Shown one piece after another: positions 31,312 to 41,461 of a DNA stretch of 64,000 bases. The DNA comes from Parietichytrium sp. I65-24A (lineage: Eukaryota > Sar > Bigyra > Thraustochytrida > Thraustochytriidae). The DNA lies in the NCBI GenBank assembly GCA_012862575.1, contig BLSF01000052.1, positions 186,001-250,000 of the forward strand, given 5' to 3'. The position numbers and the translations under genes are program-made. Numbering within the stretch: position 1 is the first letter of the stretch; each line of letters opens with the position of its first letter. Under the pieces are notes generated by a model. It was given only the letters and a program-made list of their open reading frames with translations. It was not told the origin of the DNA and did no database searches.

Positions 31312-34225
31312 TTCTCTCCCACTCTGTCTCTGTCTGTGTCTCTCTCCTTGAGCAGACTTGCCTGTCTCTCTTCCTCTCTGCGCTGACCTCCGTAAATCCC
31401 TAGGGTACCTAGGGGATGAATAGACTGACAGTGAAGCCTTCCTCCTCCTGCAGTTCTCTGTACCGAGTAAGCTTACCATTCTTCCTCTGTTTTTCCTCCG
31501 TTCCTAAGTCTCCCTTTTTCGCACTCCTTAAATTTGCCCCTTTCTGTCAGGTCCTCTCACAGTACGTTTTTTCAGAGTCCGAACGCCCATGCACTCCTAC
31601 CACCACTCTGCTGATGACGTAAACTTGTACTCTATAAAACTTTCCTCTGTCCTTCCTCACTCCACTACGAGGGTCACAGACTTCAGTTAGAAGGGAGTAG
31701 AAGCAAATCTTGTTTCTTCCTTTCCCCGATTTCCTTTTTCTCGTGCAAGGGCTGTGAGGGGAAGGAGACCAGAATTCAGAAGATCATCCGGTCGCCTCTA
31801 CTTCATCTTACGTGCCCCTGGTGGGCCCCAACTAAAAATCTTGGAATGGCCAGAGCCCAACGAAAGTTCTTGTCGGCGAACGCTGATTCCTTTCTAGCTC
31901 ATCTTAGACAAGTCTTAACTTTGGTTCAATACGAGCAGCAAGTGGTCATCTTATGCATTGTGTTAGAGTTTACTATGGATACGCGTCAATCGCTGGACCA
32001 GTTGCTCCTTTTCGGATGCATGATTTTGCCAGCAACGCAATCTAGTCTTTGCTATACATCCATTTACAAGTCGGTCTGCCTTCAGGTATCCATATTCGAC
32101 TCTTACGCAGCAGAATCGACCTGCTTTCGTTGGAGACGCCTACACTCCTTTTATCCCATTCACTAAGGTCGCACGCAGAGCTGGGTTGATTCGCCCGAGG
32201 GATAGATCCAACGCAAAGCGCTGAGACGTGGAGGGGCGTAAGCCCAGGTCAGACAGTTGCCGTAATTCCTCCACTCTCACACTCCACGTTTACATTTTTT
32301 TGCTGTTCACCCAGAGTTGGGAGAAGAAGGGAGTGCATCCAAAATCAGAGTTCCACTCTATAATTGGTACTATTCTTTACTCAGTAGCTATAGCTGCCTG
32401 CAAACTCCCAAACGTAGCCGAGACGCCAAATGGGAGAAGGTAGAAATTTTTTCAAAAGTCAGCCTGCGATCATCGATTCTCTCTTTCTCTTTGACCCACA
32501 TACATTCTGTCTGTCACGGTTAGGCCTGTGAGGCCACGAAAAACGCTCTCAGGTGGATGCAGCTCGTGGTATGACTTGTCCCTTGTTGTTTCCGTCGCTG
32601 ACTGCAGTTGACAACAGGACTGATCTACGCTCTGTAGGTACCCCTTTTCGTAGTGAAATAAATCAGTCGAACGAGTACCCGTGCCGGTAACAGCACGGTG
32701 AAAAGTTTCTGGGAGGGGAAGTCAAGCAGGAGTAGGAGTAAGGGCTGAGAGTCTCCCTGAGACTCGGCAGAGAGAGAAGGAGAAAAGGAGAAAAGGGGGG
32801 CGCAACGTGCAAGCCATTCCCTCGCATCAGTCGTGATACATAAAAATTCTGCACTTGTCGACTTGGATGTCATTCCGCGGGCGACTAGGAAAAGCTCCTG
32901 ATTTGCATTGATAGTGGAGAGCACCGTTCCTGTCGAATTTCGCTTCAACTTCTCACGTCAGATCACAATGCCAAAACAGTACAACGCCGAGTTCAGCAAA
33001 GTTCAAATCATTCGGATACTGTTGTACCGTACTCGTGAGTCCACTCAAAGCTGCAGGTACTATGGTACAGTAGGTACATTACTGCGAAATCCCACTCCAG
33101 CCTTAATCACTGTCAGCGCAGCTTAGAATTCAACCGAAGACTTTTGCAATAGCACTGGTGCTAGCACCTCCAGCCTGAGAATCGTGAGAGAAGGAAAAGA
33201 GAGCGTAGAAAAATTGCGTCACGCAAGACGGAGTAAGCTTACTGGCTGTGAATACTTTGAGCAATGAGAGTGTGTGCTATCAGAACAGAGGAAAACTCCA
33301 GCCAGACGACACTGAAGTCCATTTCGGACCTTCGAAAAACAAATCGTTCAACGCATTCAACGCCTTGACTGGGCCGGTTATCTTTCTCCAGCGGTACAAT
33401 GCACAAGCACTGAGAGAGCAATGAAAGCACTGGTCCAGATCATGGCTCTTGACTCTTGGCTCTTGGCTCTGGAAGAGGATGACGTCTGAGACGCACTTTC
33501 GCCAGAAAAGAGTCATCACGCGACATGGCTAACATCATCTAAGAAGGAATTATAGCGTGGAGTGGGTCGTCGGCTCGTCGAACGTGGTCAGCTAACATGG
33601 CTTACATTGCTCTACCGCCCTTCCAAGAGAATCCAGTGCCAAAGATACCTTGCAAGAGGATCCAGGGCTCGTTACCCACGGTAGTAATTACACGCTTACG
33701 CGTCGAACGCCATCATCCAGTGTGCGACGAGTCGAACGCGCTGTCGTCATCAGATAAGAGCAATTACTATCATGACGCAATACGCCCTCAGTCCGTCACT
33801 TTTTTCTTGTTTTGTTTTTGTTTCTTTTCTTTTCTGACCTGAATTTGAAAATATGCTTTGCAAGGCTCATTCGCTCAATTCATCGATCATGCTCAACTAA
33901 CTCTAGACTTTGTAGTCACAATATTTTAAGAATTATTAGCTTACTAACCAAAAAAGGGTCTTGTCAAACAAGTGAAGATGGGAACCGCTCTCAAGCTGTG
34001 CCCGGTTCTCAATGTTTCCCCATTTCCTAACACAACACAAGAACCACACTTTTCAGCGTCAGGAGTTCGAACCGCCAAGTTGTTTGCCTCTGACTTTGTT
34101 GCCTGGGGTGCGGGTAATAGATGAGACAGGTCTCTACTTACGCTCGCGGATGAGAGAGTGAGAGAGAGTGAGAACCTGAGAACAGGCCTGGACATGTTGG
34201 TTCCTCTCACCCTTGATATTAAAAA
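30784..34225. other. Gene-poor interval of 3.4 kb
   Basis: Lies upstream of the double-bZIP gene and downstream of the CFAP157-like gene. Contains a TC microsatellite (about 31244-31320). Several 60-110-codon frames (31846-32166 plus, 32625-32948 minus, 33239-33519 minus) have no recognisable motif and I do not support them. Otherwise I see nothing. Confidence 0.55.
31244..31320. repeat. (TC)n microsatellite with TGTC interruptions
   Basis: Almost pure TC dinucleotide, with CTGTCT breaks every 10-20 bases; the same repeat class as the GA block around the assembly gap. Confidence 0.9.
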
Positions 34226-35500
34226 TTAACATGGCCCGTTCATGTGAACGCCCGTGCGAGGGCTAGGAAATGACGGCCCTTTTGTCTTTTCGGGCGGAGC
34301 AGCAGGCTTTCGCAGCCTCTGAATTGGGACCTGTTCTTTCCTCTTCGCTTGTTTTGGAAACGAGTATGGCAATCCAGACAAGCTCGCATACACTGCCTCT
34401 AAAAGTTCTCGAAGACCCTCGCTCATGTCCTCCTCTGTCTGGTCCAATACGCGACGGACTACTTGTCTCGAAATTCCTACTAGCTCCCGGCCATGCTGCA
34501 CCTCCTTCTTCATTTGCTTGATCTCTTCTAACAGCATGGCCATCCGCTTACCTTTAGCGTTTGGCAGCTGGTTGCTTGACGTCTCCTCGTCCCCGGCATT
34601 TTGTTGACGACTTGCGTCTTGATCCAAGTCAGACACAGGGGTCGGCTCTTTCCCTTCCGTTTTTGCGCTGCTGTTTGCCAGAGCCTGCGATAGGTTCCAG
34701 TACAGGGCTGCTTTTTCAGCGTGACCTTGATTTTCCATCTTCGCAAGCGCAAGCTCCCTTTGAAGTGCTTCATTTTCCTTCTCCAATTTTTGCAACTTTA
34801 TCAACAGCTTCTCCGTTTCGCGGGACTGATACTGTAGCTCGGTTGCCATTTGCTCGTTTTCGAGTATCGTTCGTTTCGTCGTGGTGTCAAGCTGGTTCTC
34901 AGTCATCGTCAATAGATTTTTCTTCGTCTCCTTTATTTTGACGAGCATTTCCTTTTTTAGTCTCTCCTTCTCTTGCACCTTTTTCAGCTCCATCTCTGCA
35001 ATTTCAGAGCGGTGACTCTCTTTCACAGCATCGAGTTCGCCCTGCAAACTTGATATCTGTGCCTCGTACTTTGACTTGGTCTTTCCGAATTCTGTCAAAT
35101 CTGAGAGCTCGAGAGAAAGCTGTTTTACCTTCGCGCTAAGATCCTGCTCCGTCTTTTTGGCGTTCTCTCTCTCGCTTGCAAGCAACCGGTCGAGGTCTTT
35201 CTTCTTTTGCGTGTACTCTGATCGGAGCTTGTCGCGCTCTTGCTCTAGGATTAAAATAGCATCTTGGCTCTCGTCTACTTTTTTGTGAAGGTGGAAAAAG
35301 ATATCTGCTTGATCAACCCTCTGCTGCTCCAACTTGCTCTTCAACTCCCTGTTTTTTTCCAGCAGGCTCTGGCGATCCTGCTCACTCTCTGAGAACCTAT
35401 CCTGCAGCTGCGCTACTTCCAATAGCAGTCTGATCTCCTCCGGACTTTTCCCGTTTAGTTGGGCTCCCGCGTTTGCTTCGCCCTTCCGCTTGTCGCCCAT
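34226..35500 (-). CDS. CFAP157-like cilium/basal-body coiled-coil protein
   Basis: 424 residues from the ATG at 35500; the frame runs 39 codons further to a TTG but an upstream stop rules out an earlier ATG. Nearly the whole protein up to residue ~270 is coiled coil. The order of conserved patches fits the CFAP157 family: RFSESEQDRQSLLEKNRELK; then DIFFHLHKKVDESQDAILIL; a LSLELSDLTEFGKTKSKYEA block; KERLKKEMLVKIKETKKNLL; then the family-typical Thr-Thr-Lys-Arg ... Glu-Asn segment (LDTTTKRTILENEQMATELQ). The C-terminus is a Ser/Pro/basic tail (KTKGPSFPSPRTG). CFAP157 proteins localise to basal bodies and axonemes and are needed for normal sperm or flagellar microtubules. The assignment rests on remembered family pattern. 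A related DUF4515 protein (BBOF1-type) is the alternative. Confidence 0.72.
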   Translation of the reverse strand: MGDKRKGEANAGAQLNGKSPEEIRLLLEVAQLQDRFSESEQDRQSLLEKNRELKSKLEQQRVDQADIFFHLHKKVDESQDAILILEQERDKLRSEYTQKKKDLDRLLASERENAKKTEQDLSAKVKQLSLELSDLTEFGKTKSKYEAQISSLQGELDAVKESHRSEIAEMELKKVQEKERLKKEMLVKIKETKKNLLTMTENQLDTTTKRTILENEQMATELQYQSRETEKLLIKLQKLEKENEALQRELALAKMENQGHAEKAALYWNLSQALANSSAKTEGKEPTPVSDLDQDASRQQNAGDEETSSNQLPNAKGKRMAMLLEEIKQMKKEVQHGRELVGISRQVVRRVLDQTEEDMSEGLRELLEAVYASLSGLPYSFPKQAKRKEQVPIQRLRKPAAPPEKTKGPSFPSPRTGVHMNGPC

Positions 35501-36847
35501 GTTGACGTGGCCAGCTCCCGCTGGGGGCACCACTCCAAAGAGCTCGAGCTGCTTGCGCTCAGTCTCCTCTTTCAGCAGGCGAGACACCTGGCATTCGAGG
35601 TGACCCGACCACGGCAAGGCAAACGAGGAGTTGAGTGCTCAATTGTGAATTGAGCCTCCCCGCGTGGCTGTACAGCGGCACAACGGCGCAGCAGCGCAAC
35701 GACGCTGCAGCGCTACAGCGCTACAGTGCGCGTCTTGCGTCTTCCAGAGTCGCGGCCACTGGCTCCTTTGAACCAGTGCTGAGCGCACGGTGTTTCGCGT
35801 GGAACTTGGAAGCGCTGATGTGTCGTCCCAGGCGCACACGTTCTCGATGAGTGCAACTTGACCAAGTTTCTTCCGACTGCAGTTTTAGGCTACGGTATAA
35901 GACCGCCTCAAAAGTTTGAAAACATACAAAATTGGATTGCCTCTGCATTGGTTGACCAGTCGTTGAGACTGCAGCGTCTTGGCCGGAATGAACCGTGCCT
36001 CGAAATTTCACTCACACCTGTGACTTTTCTTGAAATGAATCCGAGACTGAGATTGTGCTCAGCTCCATATCCGTGGTCACCAACCAAATCACGGTCGACG
36101 GTCGACGGTCACGCTCACGGTCACGGTCATCTAACTTCGAACGGATCAATTGCTGAGAGAATGTTTTAGCATGGGAATCTAACCAGTAGCCAGTAGGTCT
36201 TGCCCTCTGACTTTCTGTAAACTCTACCTAACATATGTCAGATGCATGGGTTACTAGCTGCTACAGTGAAATAAGACTAACGAGACACTGATTAACTGTA
36301 AGTATACTGCTGTCTTGATTAGCGGATTCCGCTAAGGCATTTATTTTCACTGCTACAACAGCATAATAGTACATTGCAGCATGAGCTAGTCTATTCCTCT
36401 CTTAGACACTCTCTTATTCGAATATCAGAACAAGTCCTGTTGACTTTCTTACTCGAAATGGTAGCCTATACCATTGCAATAGCTCATACGTTATCCTCAG
36501 TTACTCTATATTACTATAGAGCCTAGAGCTAGTTAGCTAAAGCTAAAAGCTAACTATCCGTATGACACCGTTATAAGGAGTGCTGCTCTGAAAGGCTAAG
36601 GCAGAGATAGGCAGAGATAGACAGAGGCAGGATAGACTAAGACAGGTGCCACAGTGAGAGCGATCCTCGGGTCTGTGGAGTCTGTGGGTTTGTACATGTC
36701 TGTACTCACAGTCAGTACTCAATACTCGAGTACTGCTCCACCACGCTGCCCAGTTCAGGTTTTGAAACGCTAACCGGTGAACATCCCCTCCCCAACCAGG
36801 AGTCAGCACTCGCAACTCCCTCTAGCTTCTTTGGCACACCGGTCAGG
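35501..36847. other. Divergent intergenic region
   Basis: Between the CFAP157-like (minus) and B56-kinase (plus) starts. Contains a GCGCTACA-type short repeat at 35680-35725, a GGTCGAC/GGTCAC repeat at about 36091-36131, and AGTACTC palindromes near 36715-36730. No coding frame is supported. Confidence 0.55.
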
Positions 36848-39376
36848 ATGAGCGACTCTGAGGACCCGGAGCTGGACAGCGCACTCGCTTTGCTCGCAGA
36901 ATGTTCCTCCAAAGCCGATTTAACAGCCGCGAAAACGCTCGAGAAACTAGCGACGAGCCAGGAGCTGCGCGACATTGACATCACGGGCTCCAGGTTTCTG
37001 GGAGCATACCACACAGCTCTTTTGTATGCTCTGCAAAGCGATAACGCACAGTTCGCCACAAGCATGCTTGTAGCCACCTCAAGCTTGATTGCGTATCCCG
37101 AAGTGGACGACCAAGCCCTTGCTCAGCTGCTTTCTCCGAGTGTCGCATCAAAGAGCATCTTGCGACTGGAAAACTTGTGCAGCTCCGAGAGCGAGGCATC
37201 GCACACCATGGAGCTCGTTCGTCAGGCCTATGACCGAAACGGTCGCACAAGGAAAGATATTCGCTCAAGAATAGGAACTCTACTTTCGCGAGTGCATGAC
37301 ACGAAGATATACGACACACTAGCTGTCATTCTGGATTTTGTGGATTCTGTCATCTGTGGTTGGCGAACGCCTATGTCTGTGGCAAACACTTACCTCGTGG
37401 TCGAGCTTCTCATACCGCTACACGAGACCATTGGTAAGACATCGCCTACGGAATCGACACTCGGACTCTTTCACAGAGAGCTAGTGCGCTGCTTCCTTGG
37501 TGCAATCAAGAACTCTGCTGCACTGATAGAGCCCATTATTGATGGGCTTGTGAAGCGCTGGCCAACAAATTGGGAAGGAAATTCCCCCAAAGAAGTATTG
37601 TTCCTGCATGAGCTTGAAGCGATTTTGGAGACAGAAGCAGCGCAAGCGTGCAATAGTCGGAAATCAAGCAATCTAGTTGCACAACGGCTTGCTGCTTGCC
37701 TAGCTAGTGACAACAGCACTGTTTGCGAGCGTGCTCTGATGTTCTGGAAAAGCGAGTGCGCCATCCAGTTCCTCTTCTGCGCTGAGGCGAACCCGCAATC
37801 GATTTTATCCCTCATCCTCCCGCCTTTAGTCAACCATGCGCTGGTACACTGGAACAAGACCGTCACAGTCATGGCGTCTTTCGTTCTCCGCAGCCTCACC
37901 CAGTCCCACGAAGAACTTGTTGCGAAGATTGCTGGCCCACATCTCCTCAGTAAGGGGCTGGTGACAGGCGAAGAGGATGTGGTTTCCGAAATCTATGATC
38001 TTACCGAGCACGTCAGTGACAGTAACAAGCCGGCGTCCAAAGAAGCCCCCCTTGCTCGTGTGGCCACTTCCGTGCCAGAAAAACTTAAAGACGTCTCCTT
38101 CATGAACATGATTGTCGCTGAAGAGCTCGGCCACGGCTCTTTCTCCACCGTTTTCAAAGCTCTCAAGGTTGTGAAAGGCAAGTCACGTTCGGAGTGGCCG
38201 ATATATGCCCTTAAACGCATCGAAACGAAGCACAAGGAGATCGCTGAGAGGGAAGCCACAATGATGGATCGTATTGAGCATCCCAATTGCACGCGACTCG
38301 TGGCGATGTACGAGAGCGACAAGAACATAAATTTAGTGATGGAATTCGCCCACCTCGGAGACTTACATACGTGTGTGTCTGCCATGGGGACTCTCGACGA
38401 GGCTTCTGCTCGCTTCGTAGGTGCCGAGATTGCTGCAGCACTCAACGCGGTGCACAACGAGAATTTGATATTTGGGGACTTGAAGCCTGAAAACGTGCTT
38501 GTGCATCAAAACGGGCACGTCAAACTTGGTGACTTTGGAGCAACTCGAGAATCGACCGCCGTGCTTGATGGGAACGACCCTTTGGAAGGAACCCTGTGCT
38601 ATTTGGCGCCTGAGCTTTTCGAGCAACGCAGCCGTCAGAAACTTATGAGCGGGGCTGGTGTTCAAATCCCCGAGGCTATAGACTGGTGGGCATTCGGCTG
38701 CATCGTATATTATATGTTGACCGGCAGGCCTCCTCTGTGGGTGGAAGAAGAAAAGCAAATGATCGAAAGCCTTGTGCATTTTAAGATCGACCGCTATCCA
38801 GCTGGCTTCCCACCTCTTGCGCAAGATCTAGTCAGTGGAATCCTAGTCCGTGATCCCACGAAGCGGCTGTGTTCCGACGGTGGCAAGAAAGAGCTTGAAG
38901 CACATCCTTTCTTTGAACCTTTGGGACTGGAAAACTTTGATCAGGCACATGAGCTTTCAGCGCCCAAGTTCTCCTCCGGAGCAGTTGCCGCCAAGCATGG
39001 CCCTTGGACACAACGCACGTATTCTATGATGATCGCCCCGCTTCCCTTGAGCTACACTGCGGGAGCCGCACTCGGAGGCACATCTCACTCGATTGAGGAA
39101 TCTGCGCAAGATCAGAATTTGTCATGGGAGCCAGTGCAGAGAGGGGATCCTGTGGGTCAGAGACCGGTCTTTACCCCTTCCCTTCAAGCGGTTAGCGAAG
39201 TCTCTTCAACTGGGATGCACCCTCGCAGTGGTGGAATTCCTGCTCCAACCTCCCGGCCAGGTATTCCAGGAATTGGGGCAACATTGAGTGGTGTTCGAGG
39301 TGCAAGCAGAGGGAATCCGAAATCGGGTAAAAATTCCAAGTACAGTGTGAAAGGCCTGGACCTTACTGCGGGTTAA
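36848..39376 (+). CDS. PP2A B56 regulatory subunit fused to a PDK1-like protein kinase
   Basis: 842 residues in one uninterrupted exon, ATG at 36848. Residues ~55-375 are a B56 (PR61) HEAT-like array: VVELLIPLHE, LIEPIIDGLVKRWP, SPKEVLFLHELEAILE, TVCERALMFWKSE and HALVHWNKTV are diagnostic of this PP2A targeting subunit. After a short linker, residues ~424-692 are a complete Ser/Thr kinase: glycine loop LGHGSFSTVF, VAIK-type Lys456 (YALKRIE), Asp544 in a modified HRD loop (FGDLKPEN), DFG at 562-564, APE at 587-589 and DWWAFGCIVYYMLTGRPP. The C-lobe ends in AHPFFEPLGLENF, reminiscent of PDK1. HRD His-Arg is Phe-Gly, so it is a non-RD kinase, but all chemistry residues are kept. The tail is Gly/Ser/Pro-rich. 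The fusion would place a kinase inside a PP2A holoenzyme; that is inference. Confidence 0.93.
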   Translation: MSDSEDPELDSALALLAECSSKADLTAAKTLEKLATSQELRDIDITGSRFLGAYHTALLYALQSDNAQFATSMLVATSSLIAYPEVDDQALAQLLSPSVASKSILRLENLCSSESEASHTMELVRQAYDRNGRTRKDIRSRIGTLLSRVHDTKIYDTLAVILDFVDSVICGWRTPMSVANTYLVVELLIPLHETIGKTSPTESTLGLFHRELVRCFLGAIKNSAALIEPIIDGLVKRWPTNWEGNSPKEVLFLHELEAILETEAAQACNSRKSSNLVAQRLAACLASDNSTVCERALMFWKSECAIQFLFCAEANPQSILSLILPPLVNHALVHWNKTVTVMASFVLRSLTQSHEELVAKIAGPHLLSKGLVTGEEDVVSEIYDLTEHVSDSNKPASKEAPLARVATSVPEKLKDVSFMNMIVAEELGHGSFSTVFKALKVVKGKSRSEWPIYALKRIETKHKEIAEREATMMDRIEHPNCTRLVAMYESDKNINLVMEFAHLGDLHTCVSAMGTLDEASARFVGAEIAAALNAVHNENLIFGDLKPENVLVHQNGHVKLGDFGATRESTAVLDGNDPLEGTLCYLAPELFEQRSRQKLMSGAGVQIPEAIDWWAFGCIVYYMLTGRPPLWVEEEKQMIESLVHFKIDRYPAGFPPLAQDLVSGILVRDPTKRLCSDGGKKELEAHPFFEPLGLENFDQAHELSAPKFSSGAVAAKHGPWTQRTYSMMIAPLPLSYTAGAALGGTSHSIEESAQDQNLSWEPVQRGDPVGQRPVFTPSLQAVSEVSSTGMHPRSGGIPAPTSRPGIPGIGATLSGVRGASRGNPKSGKNSKYSVKGLDLTAG

Positions 39377-39617
39377 AGGCCTTGCCGTTTCATCGAATGC
39401 GTGCAACAATGAACAAAATACTAACCATCTATGGCGGAGAATAAGTTTGGATGGCCGAGGAGGAATGTAAAAACTGAATCCGCGTACCTCGTATTGCCCA
39501 GACTAAATATGAGCTCGAGCCAGCTGCAGGCGCGCCAAGACTTGTCAGAAAACATGTTGAATTTTATGTCAAATTTTATTTTGTTAATAATATATTGCAG
39601 CTCCGGAAAGTCAATCG

Positions 39618-40955
39618 CTACAAGAGCTGCATGACTGTTGGAAGCAACGCCTTCCGCGTCACCGGTTTGCGAATATGGAAGGACTGAAATTCGTTATTGG
39701 AATACTCTGGCCAGTTCTCCAAATCAAATCCTTCACTCGATACGCCTTGGCTCTGGAACAAAGGGTCCGCAGCAAGGTCGCCTGGAAGGTTCTCCGGAGT
39801 CTCACTTAATAAAAGCGCTACAGCGTCCGTCAAAGTCGCCTCCTTGGGGCCACTCTCCTCTGCTGGTTTGGGTTCGAATATCATAAGCCCCTTCCGCTTC
39901 TCCTTGCTCCCATCTTTGGTCTTGATCTTTTCGGAGTTCCCGAACCCAATCAGAAGGCTAAATCCGTTCTCCTCGCACATATCTTGAAACACCGTGGCAA
40001 GGGCTTCAGTGGAGCTCTCCCGAGAGCAAAACGCAGTCACAGTGTCCATTAGCGAGCAAAACCCTATCACGCCACCCTCAAATGCGCCTTGGCTCACTCG
40101 TGCAACTTTGAAGTCCAGCCTTAGCAAGTCTGCACAGCTGAGATCTGACACATCGTACCTCGCGGTGATCAACTCATCAAACCAGCTAGCGTGCTCTTCC
40201 TTGCCCGGGAGGCAAGATTTGTACGTCGTGCACAGCTCTTCATAAATGGCAACATCAACCTCGTTGAACCGCTTCCCGGATGGATCAAAATTGCGGGTAT
40301 CTAACAAAATACCGCCCAGCAAGAGCAACGCGAGTTCAGGTGGCAAGGTGATGCCTTCGATCAGTGCAAGCTCCGTCACCAATGTGCATGCCGACCCACA
40401 TCCAGTGTCAATCCGGCGCAGACGAGCTTCCTGATGCTCGCTGCTATCCTGGTGGTGGTCTACTATCGCAAGAACTTGATTTCTTGGGAACTGCTCCTTC
40501 AATTTGGAGCTCTCCACATTGTGATCAGTGAGGGCCAAAAACACATTCTCCTGTTCCCCAAACGCTTTCTGATCTTCACGACGAGGAATGTCGTCCCAAA
40601 AAACGAGCTCCTCTGGCGCACCTAGCTCATCGAATGAGAATCCTGCCCGCTCAAACACCTTTTTCGCATCGCCCCGCAAACGAAATTCCTTGCGAGGGAA
40701 CAATGCCAGAGGCAGAGCTACCTCCGCTTCAGGTTGCCATCCGCCTTCTTTTGCGGCCGCACTTTGCACTTTCAGCTCTTTCCAGATGTAAGAGAGCGCC
40801 AAAGATGAGACAATGCTGTCCACGTCGCCCGCCTCATTTCCAGCCACAAACACAAGCCGCCGAGCTTGATGGCTCGCACGATCACGAGAGTCCCAAGACC
40901 GCAACGCACCTCTCGCTCTTTGCAGAGCCTTCCGAAGCTCGCCTGTGCGCTGCAT
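39618..40955 (-). CDS. DHH-DHHA2 phosphohydrolase (prune/exopolyphosphatase PPX1 family)
   Basis: 445 residues from the ATG at 40955; the frame continues to a TTG at 41042 which I do not use. The metal-site motifs of the DHH family are present in order: GNEAGDVDS (motif I, Asp-x-Asp), FWDD then LTDHN (motif II), IVDHHQD (the DHH motif III), and DTGCGSACTLV followed by LLGGILLDTRNF (motif IV). A DHHA2 region begins near residue 290, with LRLDFKVARV and GVIGFCSLMDTV. Members are eukaryotic prune proteins (short-chain exopolyphosphatase/cyclic-nucleotide phosphodiesterase) and yeast PPX1. The DHH core is intact, so the protein should be active. The N-terminus (~25 residues, basic) might be a mitochondrial presequence. 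It is tail-to-tail with the kinase-fusion gene. Confidence 0.92.
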   Translation of the reverse strand: MQRTGELRKALQRARGALRSWDSRDRASHQARRLVFVAGNEAGDVDSIVSSLALSYIWKELKVQSAAAKEGGWQPEAEVALPLALFPRKEFRLRGDAKKVFERAGFSFDELGAPEELVFWDDIPRREDQKAFGEQENVFLALTDHNVESSKLKEQFPRNQVLAIVDHHQDSSEHQEARLRRIDTGCGSACTLVTELALIEGITLPPELALLLLGGILLDTRNFDPSGKRFNEVDVAIYEELCTTYKSCLPGKEEHASWFDELITARYDVSDLSCADLLRLDFKVARVSQGAFEGGVIGFCSLMDTVTAFCSRESSTEALATVFQDMCEENGFSLLIGFGNSEKIKTKDGSKEKRKGLMIFEPKPAEESGPKEATLTDAVALLLSETPENLPGDLAADPLFQSQGVSSEGFDLENWPEYSNNEFQSFHIRKPVTRKALLPTVMQLL

Positions 40956-41461
40956 TTTCACAAAACTTGGCGCGCTTTCCTTCCTTTCGGGTCTGTGAGC
41001 AGAAGGGTTTGGATACCACCTATGTGTATGCTTCACAGTCAAAAGACATTTGAAAAAGACTGTGGACTTGACGAACGAAACGACAGTTCAGCAAAGTGTG
41101 TTCGTCAATAGTTGTCTCGTTACATCTTGTTACTCGAGTACTATACAATTCATTATCTCTAGTAGTATGGATGCGCGGCAACCCCAAAACGTGGCTTGCG
41201 GCAACCCCAGGACCACAGCTGCTGAGTTCACACGGGCACACACTCACATCGCATGTAATGGCAGGGGTTATAGTGGTCACAGCTGCTCGCTGTCGTTGTT
41301 TCCGCTGATGTAGTCCCGGTACTGAGTACCATCAGTTCAGAATTCAGAAGCTTTTATTGGCCCTCTGCACGCACTGTAGACGGAAGAGTATGCAATTATG
41401 GGTATTGGACAAGGAGAAATGAAGAAATATTGGCTACAAAGCGAATAGAGAAATTAAAATA
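40956..41461. other. Intergenic region
   Basis: Promoter side of the DHH phosphohydrolase and 3' side of the UPF0301 gene. Carries a CTCGAGTACT palindrome near 41133; no coding frame is supported. Confidence 0.5.

Noticed and set aside
31846-32166. 106-codon frame
   Set aside because: No motif, no splice context, no neighbour support.
34060-34080. Possible T-arm (GAGTTCGAACCGCC)
   Set aside because: The flanking 5-bp stem does not pair and no other tRNA arm is present.
35501-35617. 39-codon N-terminal extension of the CFAP157-like protein
   Set aside because: Begins with TTG and has an in-frame stop upstream; the ATG at 35500 has good context.
40956-41042. Longer N-terminus of the DHH protein from a TTG
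   Set aside because: No ATG in the extension; the ATG at 40955 precedes a plausible leader and the intact DHH core.
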